A DNA stretch of 11,490 nucleotides from JBCCZC01 sp039188505 (GTDB taxonomy: Bacteria > Pseudomonadota > Gammaproteobacteria > Xanthomonadales > SZUA-38), in NCBI GenBank assembly GCA_039188505.1, contig JBCCZC010000162.1, positions 1 through 11,490 on the forward strand, given 5' to 3'. Position numbers and translations under genes: made by a program. Under the pieces are notes generated by a model. The model ran no database searches and was not told the DNA's origin. It was given only the letters and a program-made list of their open reading frames with translations. Positions 6,608 through 11,490 of this stretch are shown piece by piece. Position 1 is the first letter of the stretch, and the number at the start of each line of letters is the position of its first letter.

Positions 6608-7176
6608 CCGAGCTTCTTCGCCAGTTCGCCGATGCGTCGGCCCAGGCCCCGGCAGAGCGTCTTCTCCTCGGCCGTCAGCGGGCGATCGGATGCGGGCCCG
6701 GCGACGTGGGTTGGCCCATACGGCGTGCCGCCGCTCTGCGTGGCCATCAGCTCGGGATGCGTGTAGGGCAGTCCGGCAATGACCATGCCGTGGTGAAGCA
6801 GCGGCAGCATCATGGAGAGCAGGGTCGACTCCTGGCCCCCGTGCAGCGAGCCCGTCGAGGCGAAGACGCCGGCCGGCTTGCCCACCAGCGCGCCATTCAT
6901 CCACGCCGCCGTCGTGCTGTCGATGAAGTGCTTCATTGACGCCGTCATGTTGCCGAAATGCGTCGGGCTGCCGATGATCAGACCGTCACACTCGCCGAGT
7001 TCGTCGATCTCCACGATCGGTGCGCTGTCGCTGGCCTCGGCCGACGGATCGACCGGAGCCACGGTCCGCAGTACGGCCTCGACATCCGTCACTTCCTCCA
7101 CGCCTCGAGCCACCTGGCGCGCCATGGATTCGGTGTTCCCGTAGTTGCTGGCATAAACGATCAGGATGCGGGTCAT
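6604..7176 (-). CDS. wrbA: NAD(P)H:quinone oxidoreductase, WrbA type
   Basis: A 190-residue flavodoxin-like FMN enzyme that reduces quinones by two electrons with NAD(P)H, avoiding semiquinone radicals; family members are cytoplasmic tetramers. FMN-binding motifs are clear: the phosphate loop YASNYGNTESM (8-18), SPTHFGNM (70-77) and STGSLHGGQEST (107-118), then SGGTPYGPTHVAG (148-160). Length is close to the family norm of about 200. The ATG at 7174-7176 begins directly at the first beta strand (MTRILIVYAS); upstream codons in frame to 7299 are intergenic. The ribosome site is weak (AAGGA, 12 nt away). It overlaps the DUF2069 gene by 4 bp and is divergent from yihY, which suggests shared control of the 110-bp gap. 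Confidence 0.95.
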   Translation of the reverse strand: MTRILIVYASNYGNTESMARQVARGVEEVTDVEAVLRTVAPVDPSAEASDSAPIVEIDELGECDGLIIGSPTHFGNMTASMKHFIDSTTAAWMNGALVGKPAGVFASTGSLHGGQESTLLSMMLPLLHHGMVIAGLPYTHPELMATQSGGTPYGPTHVAGPASDRPLTAEEKTLCRGLGRRIGELAKKLG

Positions 7177-7286
7177 GCGGGTCGGTCGTCCTTGTTCTGG
7201 GGCGGCCGCGAGCGGCCGAGTTATCATGGGCGCGAAAATTCGCAGAACGCCCCCAACGGGCGAGGCGGGAGTATGGTGGTTCGGGC
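7177..7286. promoter_or_regulatory. Divergent wrbA/yihY control region with two palindromes
   Basis: This gap holds a perfect 7-bp inverted repeat with a 2-nt spacer (CGGCCGC-GA-GCGGCCG, 7203-7218) and a second, GCGAA-AA-TTCGC (7232-7243). Between them GTTATCAT (7220-7227) supplies a possible -10 box in each direction: TATCAT on the plus strand and GATAAC on the minus strand. No convincing -35 box was found for either. The palindromes could be operators for one regulator controlling both genes; this is inference. Confidence 0.35.
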
Positions 7287-8618
7287 ATGAAGAAGCCATG
7301 GATGACGCTGGTCGAGAAGCTGGTCCGGGACCCGGAACGGAGCATGGCTCTCGTGCGTCATCTGGGCCGTCAGTTCAAGCGCGATCAGGCGCTGGTCGCG
7401 GCCGGCATGCTCACCTATGCGACGCTTCTGTCGCTCGTGCCCCTCACCACCGTCGTGGTGTCCATCGTGGCGGCCATGCCGGGGGCGAGCAACTGGAACG
7501 AGGCCATCCAGGCGTTCGCGTTCGAGCAGTTCGTGCCCGCGGCCCGGGAGACGATCCAGCAGACCGTCAATGATCTGGCGGTCGGCGCGCGAAGCGTGAC
7601 CGCTGCGATGGGTGCATTCCTCGTGATCACCTCGATCATCCTGATGCACAATATCGAGACGACCATCAACCGGATCTTCCGCGTCCAGCAGGATCGGAGC
7701 TGGTCCAGCCGCTTCATGGTCTACTGGTCGGCGCTGACCCTCGGCCCCGTACTCCTTGGCGCAAGCCTCGCCCTCTCGTCCTATTTCTTTTCGCTGCGCT
7801 TTTTCGCGAGCGGTGATGCCGTGGGCGCGATCGTCGGCATCGGTCGGTCCGTAACACCGATCGCCGTCTCGGCCCTCGCTTTTTTCCTTATTTTTGCCGT
7901 CGTGCCCAATCGCCGGGTGCCATGGCGGCACGCGGCCCTCGGCGCGGTCCTCACCGCGCTACTGTTCGAGGCCGCGAAGAAGGGCTTCGGTATCTACGTC
8001 GCGACCTTCGAGGGCTACGAGCGCCTGTATGGGGCGCTCGCGGCGATCCCGATCTTCCTGGTCTGGATCTATCTCTCCTGGTCCATCATCCTGTTCGGCG
8101 CGTCGTTCACCGCTTCACTGAACTCGTTCCGTTTCGAGAGCAGCACCCGCGGCTGGCCCCGGGAGGACGAGTTCGTGCTGCTGCTTCGCCTGCTGGGACA
8201 TCTCTGGTCCGCGCACCAGGATGGCCGCAGCCTCAGTGATGCGGTGTTGTTCGAGCTCGAGCAGGAGGCCAACGATGAGCAGATCCTCCGGTTGCTCGAG
8301 AATCTGCGGGCCGGGGGGATTATTGCGCGAGACCAGGGCGGAGACTGGCTGCTCCGCCGGGATCTCGCGCAGGTTTCACTTGGCGATCTCTACCGTACCG
8401 ACATCTACGCCTGGCCCGCCCAGCGTCGGTACCCGACGCGCGACGGCACCGTGGAGTCCTGGATGGCCCGTCTCGACGGTGCGCTGGCGACCGCGGACGG
8501 CGCGCTCGAACACGTTCGGGATCGCGCGGTCGTTTCCTTCTTTGCCGCGGGAATCGGTGCCGGGCGCAAGCAGGAAGCCGAAGTGCCGGTCTCAAGTCCG
8601 ACCGCTGGTCAGGGCTGA
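7287..8618 (+). CDS. YihY/UPF0761 family inner-membrane protein
   Basis: 443 residues, longer than E. coli YihY (about 290) because of a C-terminal cytoplasmic part. The family was once mislabelled ribonuclease BN; its function is unsettled. Six membrane helices are visible at about 36-62, 103-122, 143-168, 178-206, 213-240 and 249-278. AAGMLTYATLLSLVPL (38-53) is the family's hallmark first helix. Residues 294-370 look like a winged-helix fold (EFVLLLRLLGHLW, then helices and a GGDWLLRRD hairpin). The ATG at 7287 directly precedes the conserved region; its ribosome site is weak, and a five-codon frame (7273-7290) ends on it as ATGA. It is divergent from wrbA and lies 39 bp upstream of tlpA on the same strand, so yihY-tlpA-acyP is a likely operon. 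Confidence 0.9.
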   Translation: MKKPWMTLVEKLVRDPERSMALVRHLGRQFKRDQALVAAGMLTYATLLSLVPLTTVVVSIVAAMPGASNWNEAIQAFAFEQFVPAARETIQQTVNDLAVGARSVTAAMGAFLVITSIILMHNIETTINRIFRVQQDRSWSSRFMVYWSALTLGPVLLGASLALSSYFFSLRFFASGDAVGAIVGIGRSVTPIAVSALAFFLIFAVVPNRRVPWRHAALGAVLTALLFEAAKKGFGIYVATFEGYERLYGALAAIPIFLVWIYLSWSIILFGASFTASLNSFRFESSTRGWPREDEFVLLLRLLGHLWSAHQDGRSLSDAVLFELEQEANDEQILRLLENLRAGGIIARDQGGDWLLRRDLAQVSLGDLYRTDIYAWPAQRRYPTRDGTVESWMARLDGALATADGALEHVRDRAVVSFFAAGIGAGRKQEAEVPVSSPTAGQG

Positions 8619-8646
8619 CCGCGGACCGCAACCGGATACGATTGAC

Positions 8647-8650
8647 AGGA
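8647..8650 (+). promoter_or_regulatory. Ribosome binding site of the TlpA-like gene
   Basis: AGGA, 7 nt before the ATG at 8658. It supports that start and independent initiation after yihY, whose stop is at 8618. Confidence 0.6.
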
Positions 8651-8657
8651 ATCATCC

Positions 8658-9152
8658 ATGAACACCAAGACCGTGCGCGCCTTGCTGGCGCTTGTTCTGC
8701 TGGCCCTTTGCCTGGCGACGTCGGCCGAGGACGCCGTCGAAGGCGAGGCTGTCGCCTTCGCCACGACGACGGTCGAGGGCGAAGCCTTCGACCTCGAAGC
8801 CCATCGAGAGGGATGGGTTGCCGTGAACTTCTGGGCGACCTGGTGCAAACCGTGCCGCAAGGAGATTCCGGATCTGGACTCGCTGCACCGGGAGCGCCAG
8901 GACGTGACGGTGCTCGGTCTGGCCTTTGAGGAAGTTCCGCCGGCCGAGGTGATCGCGTTTCTCGAGGACTACGACGCGAGCTATCCGATCGCCATGGTCG
9001 ACGTTTACGATCCGCCGGGCGCGTTCGGAGTTCCCAGGGTCCTGCCGACGACGGTGATGGTCGATCCGCAGGGCCGGGTGGCGAAGACCTTCGTGGGGCC
9101 GGTGACAAGCGAGGAGATCAAGGCGTACATCGACGGCGAGGGCGCGCCTTGA
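8658..9152 (+). CDS. TlpA/ResA-like thiol-disulfide oxidoreductase, exported
   Basis: A 164-residue thioredoxin-fold protein that probably reduces disulfides in periplasmic partners, such as apocytochromes or copper-site proteins. The signal peptide covers about residues 1-24 (basic MNTKTVR, then a Leu/Ala core, cut near TSA-ED). Cys18 is preceded by LAL, not a proper lipobox, so a lipoprotein is unlikely. The active site is FWATWCKPCRKEIP (58-71) with Cys63 and Cys66. The cis-proline loop is VLPTTVMVD (128-136), followed by the usual GRV beta hairpin. It resembles TlpA/ResA more than DsbA or DsbE. AGGA lies 7 nt before the ATG. Its stop overlaps the acylphosphatase TTG start. No cytochrome maturation genes are in the window, so the substrate is unknown. 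Confidence 0.93.
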   Translation: MNTKTVRALLALVLLALCLATSAEDAVEGEAVAFATTTVEGEAFDLEAHREGWVAVNFWATWCKPCRKEIPDLDSLHRERQDVTVLGLAFEEVPPAEVIAFLEDYDASYPIAMVDVYDPPGAFGVPRVLPTTVMVDPQGRVAKTFVGPVTSEEIKAYIDGEGAP

Positions 9153-9421
9153 GCGAAGCAGCCCTGCGCTTCCTGGTCTCCGGCCGCGTCCAAGGGGTTT
9201 TCTTCCGGGCGTCGACTCGGCAGCAGGCCGAGCGCCTGGCGCTGCGGGGGCACGCCATCAACCTGGATGACGGCCGGGTCGAAGTGATTGCCGCCGGTCT
9301 GTCCGAGGACCTGAATCGTCTTGAGGTCTGGCTCTGGAAGGGACCGCCCGCAGCGCGGGTGGATGCCGTCGAGGCCATGCCCTGGGACCGCGAGGTGCCC
9401 GAGGGCTTCCGGACGGGCTGA
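9149..9421 (+). CDS. acyP: Acylphosphatase
   Basis: A 90-residue cytoplasmic enzyme hydrolysing acyl phosphates such as acetyl phosphate or 1,3-bisphosphoglycerate. The signature SGRVQGVFFRASTRQQA (11-27) contains the phosphate-binding loop and catalytic Arg20. GHAINLDDGRVEVIAAG (34-50) contains catalytic Asn38 and the second family signature, with a small deviation (HAINL for the usual W/Y-V-x-N). The length is exactly typical. The start is a TTG at 9149-9151 that shares TTGA with the tlpA stop, a 4-bp overlap implying translational coupling; GAGGG lies 6 nt upstream. It is the last gene of the yihY-tlpA-acyP unit and converges on prfA. Confidence 0.95.
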   Translation: MSEAALRFLVSGRVQGVFFRASTRQQAERLALRGHAINLDDGRVEVIAAGLSEDLNRLEVWLWKGPPAARVDAVEAMPWDREVPEGFRTG

Positions 9422-9424
9422 GGC

Positions 9425-9454
9425 GCGGAGCGAGGGAGCAGGCTCGGGCTCCGC
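9425..9454. terminator. Candidate bidirectional hairpin terminator between acyP and prfA
   Basis: A perfect 7-bp inverted repeat, GCGGAGC (9425-9431) and GCTCCGC (9448-9454), encloses a smaller GAGC-AG-GCTC stem (9436-9445). It sits in the 51-bp gap between two convergent genes, where a shared terminator is expected. No T-run follows on either strand, so it may be inefficient or Rho-assisted. Confidence 0.4.
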
Positions 9455-9472
9455 CGGCTGGCCTTGCACCGC

Positions 9473-10552
9473 TCAGCCCTCGGCCAGCGCGGCCAGCTGA
9501 GCGGCCTGGTGCTCCTGGATCAGCGGGCCGATGACTGCGTCCATTCCCCCTTGGACCACGTCCTCGAGCTTGTACAACGTCAGGTTGATTCGATGGTCGG
9601 TGACCCGACCCTGGGGGAAGTTGTAGGTACGGATTCGCTGGGAGCGATCGCCGCTGCCCACGAGATCCTTCCGCTCGGCCGATTGCTCCGCCCGCTGCTG
9701 CTCTCGCTGCGTGTCGAGCAGTTTCGCCCGAAGGAGCGTCATGGCCCGGGCCTTGTTCTTGTGCTGCGAGCGCTCGTCCTGGCACTCCACGACGATGCCG
9801 GTGGGCAGGTGCGTGATCCGGATGGCGGAGTCGGTGGTATTCACGTGCTGCCCGCCCGCTCCGGAGGACCGGAAGGTGTCGATTCGGAGGTCGTTGTCCG
9901 CGATGGCGACATCCTCGATCTCGTCGAGCTCCGGGAGGACGGCCACGGTGCACGCCGAGGTGTGGATACGTCCCTGACTCTCGGTCTCCGGTACCCGCTG
10001 CACGCGATGGACACCTGATTCGAACTTCAGTCGCGAATAGACGGAGTCGCCTGCAACCCGGGTGATGATCTCCTTGAAGCCGCCGTGCTCCCCGCCATGG
10101 CTGCTGAGCACCTCCATCCGCCAGCGGTACTGCTCCGCGTAGCGCTCGTACATGCGGAACAGATCTCCGGCGAAGATGGCAGCCTCGTCGCCACCGGTGC
10201 CCGCGCGAATTTCGAGAAAGACGTTGCCCTCATCGCGCGGATCGCGCGGCAGCAGCAAAAGCTGCAGCTCCTGCTCCAGTTCGCTAAGACGGCTGCGATG
10301 GGTATCGAGTTCGTCCTGGGCCAGCTCCCGCAGCTCGGGGTCCGCGAGCATCTCTTCGGCGTCGGCAATGCCCCGGTTGGCGCCCTGATAGTCACCCATG
10401 GCCTGGACCACGGGCTCGAGCTGGGCATATTCCCGCGAGAGTGCCGTGAACCGGCTCTGGTCGGCGATCGTGTCGGGGTCCGCGAGCAGCGCCGAAAGCT
10501 CTTCATGCCGGTCGACCAGGCGACCGAGCTTCTCCAGCAGAGACGCCTGCAT
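9473..10552 (-). CDS. prfA: Peptide chain release factor 1
   Basis: A 359-residue class I release factor reading UAA and UAG and triggering peptidyl-tRNA hydrolysis. The length matches E. coli RF1. The codon-recognition PxT tripeptide is PET at 188-190 in RVPETESQGRIHTSAC, a known RF1 variant of PAT/PVT. The catalytic GGQ is at 233-235 in FRSSGAGGQHVNTTDSAIR (228-246). The order of domains (coiled-coil N-terminus 1-100, GTGGDEA at 118-124, C-terminal RIRTYNFPQGRVTDHRI) is complete. The start ATG overlaps the hemA stop as TGATG. The usual downstream prmC (hemK), which methylates the GGQ glutamine, is not adjacent: the next gene is the convergent acyP. Confidence 0.98.
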   Translation of the reverse strand: MQASLLEKLGRLVDRHEELSALLADPDTIADQSRFTALSREYAQLEPVVQAMGDYQGANRGIADAEEMLADPELRELAQDELDTHRSRLSELEQELQLLLLPRDPRDEGNVFLEIRAGTGGDEAAIFAGDLFRMYERYAEQYRWRMEVLSSHGGEHGGFKEIITRVAGDSVYSRLKFESGVHRVQRVPETESQGRIHTSACTVAVLPELDEIEDVAIADNDLRIDTFRSSGAGGQHVNTTDSAIRITHLPTGIVVECQDERSQHKNKARAMTLLRAKLLDTQREQQRAEQSAERKDLVGSGDRSQRIRTYNFPQGRVTDHRINLTLYKLEDVVQGGMDAVIGPLIQEHQAAQLAALAEG

Positions 10553-11490
10553 CAGCGGTCGCGGGGCGGCTTGATGGTGAGGATCTCGCGCGCCGCGTCG
10601 AGGATATCCGTGCGGCCTTCCTCACCGGCTCGACGGAGATTGGAACTCGGCGCATGCAGCATTTTCTGGACCAGCTGATGGGCGAACTTCTCGAGCACCT
10701 CGCTGGGCTCCTGGCCGCTCTCGATCTGCTGGCGGGCGCGGTCGGTCAGCTCGCCCCGGATCTCGTCGATGAAGGCCCGGTAGCCGCGGATCAGACCGAC
10801 GGCGTCCTGGGCCTGGAGCCAGCGCATGTACTGGGCGGTCTGGACATCGATCACCGAGTCGGCTTGGCGAGCGGCTTCCTGGCGCTTCTGCAGGCCGTTG
10901 TCCACCACGCCTTCGAGGTCGTCGACGGTGTAGAGATAGATGTCCTCGAGCGTGCCGATACCCGCCTCGACGTCCCGGGGGACGGCGAGGTCGACGATGA
11001 AGACCGGCTTGCGCTTCCGCGATCGCAGTGCGGTGTCCATCATGGTGGTCGTCACGACCGGCTCCTGCGATCCCGTGGAGCTGAAAATCAGGTCCGCCTT
11101 GCCCAGGTACTTGCCGACTGCCTCCAGCGGAATCGCCGTGCCTTCGAAGCGATGGGCCAGCTCCTGGGCACGCGAAACCGTACGATTCGCAACGATGAGA
11201 TGGCCTACGCTGTCGCCGCGCGTGAGATGCTGGGCCGCGAGGTCGATCGTCTCGCCGGCGCCGATGAGCAGGACGGTCTTGTCGCGGAATGCTCCGAACA
11301 AGCGCCGCGCCATGGTGACGGCAGCGAAGGCGACGGACACGGGCTCGCGGCCGATTTCGGTGTCCGTACGAACCTGCTTGGCGGCGGAGAACGTGTGCTG
11401 GAAGAGGCGGTCCAGGACGGACTTGACGCTCGACGCTTCGCGGGCGAGCCTGTAGGCCGTTTTCATCTGCCCGAGAATCTCGGGTTCGCC
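10552..11490 (-). CDS. hemA: Glutamyl-tRNA reductase (5' end outside window)
   Basis: Reduces glutamyl-tRNA(Glu) to glutamate-1-semialdehyde with NADPH, the first committed step of C5-pathway tetrapyrrole synthesis. 312 of about 420 residues are visible, and the frame stays open to the edge. GEPEILGQMKTAY at the edge matches the conserved GEPQILGQ segment, so the ATG at 11466 is internal and the real start, with the catalytic-cysteine domain, lies to the right. The NADPH-binding domain (VLLIGAGETIDLAAQHL) and the conserved AVPRDVE and YLYTVDDL motifs are clear, followed by the C-terminal dimerisation helices. The stop overlaps prfA by one base (TGATG), the classic hemA-prfA arrangement. Confidence 0.97.
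   Translation of the reverse strand, partial: GEPEILGQMKTAYRLAREASSVKSVLDRLFQHTFSAAKQVRTDTEIGREPVSVAFAAVTMARRLFGAFRDKTVLLIGAGETIDLAAQHLTRGDSVGHLIVANRTVSRAQELAHRFEGTAIPLEAVGKYLGKADLIFSSTGSQEPVVTTTMMDTALRSRKRKPVFIVDLAVPRDVEAGIGTLEDIYLYTVDDLEGVVDNGLQKRQEAARQADSVIDVQTAQYMRWLQAQDAVGLIRGYRAFIDEIRGELTDRARQQIESGQEPSEVLEKFAHQLVQKMLHAPSSNLRRAGEEGRTDILDAAREILTIKPPRDR

Noticed and set aside
8642..8647. TTGACA as a -35 box for tlpA
   Set aside because: It is only 11 nt from the tlpA ATG and its end overlaps the ribosome binding site, so no -10 box or leader could fit.
9474..9953. Overlapping plus- and minus-strand frames within prfA
   Set aside because: All are out of frame with a complete, unmistakable release factor 1 and show no motifs.

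Overview
The window is uniformly GC-rich, densely packed bacterial chromosome. The hemA-prfA pair, the wrbA-DUF2069 pair, a YihY-family membrane protein and a heterotetramer-type PdhA suggest a high-GC gammaproteobacterium, possibly of the Ectothiorhodospiraceae, Xanthomonadales or Wenzhouxiangella kind. No marker here fixes the genus. There are twelve genes, two of them cut by the window edges. I see no RNA genes, insertion sequences, CRISPR arrays or phage genes.

Bases 1-3375 (minus strand) read as one operon in the order AidB-like acyl-CoA dehydrogenase, half-length asparaginase, PilZ-domain protein, pdhA. The first two overlap by 8 bp and the later gaps are 33 and 54 bp. pdhA runs off the left edge, and pdhB and an E2 gene would be expected beyond it. 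The operon places central carbon metabolism (pyruvate to acetyl-CoA) next to a likely c-di-GMP receptor.

Bases 3503-6355 (plus strand) hold a 950-residue exported protein that I do not recognise. It is divergent from the operon across a 127-bp promoter region. It is the main unknown in the window: a signal peptide, a long helical N-terminal half, and a central part that holds all eight cysteines and a repeated IDLGxVEI motif. Its 3' end overlaps the convergent DUF2069 gene by 90 bp.

Bases 6266-9421 contain wrbA-DUF2069 (minus strand, ATGA overlap) and, divergently, yihY-tlpA-acyP (plus strand). The tlpA stop and the acyP TTG start share TTGA. The wrbA/yihY gap carries two small palindromes.

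Bases 9473-11490 (minus strand) are hemA (5' end cut off by the window) and prfA, overlapping as TGATG: the first step of tetrapyrrole synthesis coupled to release factor 1. prfA converges on acyP across a 51-bp gap with a possible hairpin terminator, so prmC is not directly downstream.

No complete new multi-gene system is evident. The items most worth following are the large exported protein, the single-domain asparaginase, and the PilZ protein within the pyruvate dehydrogenase operon.
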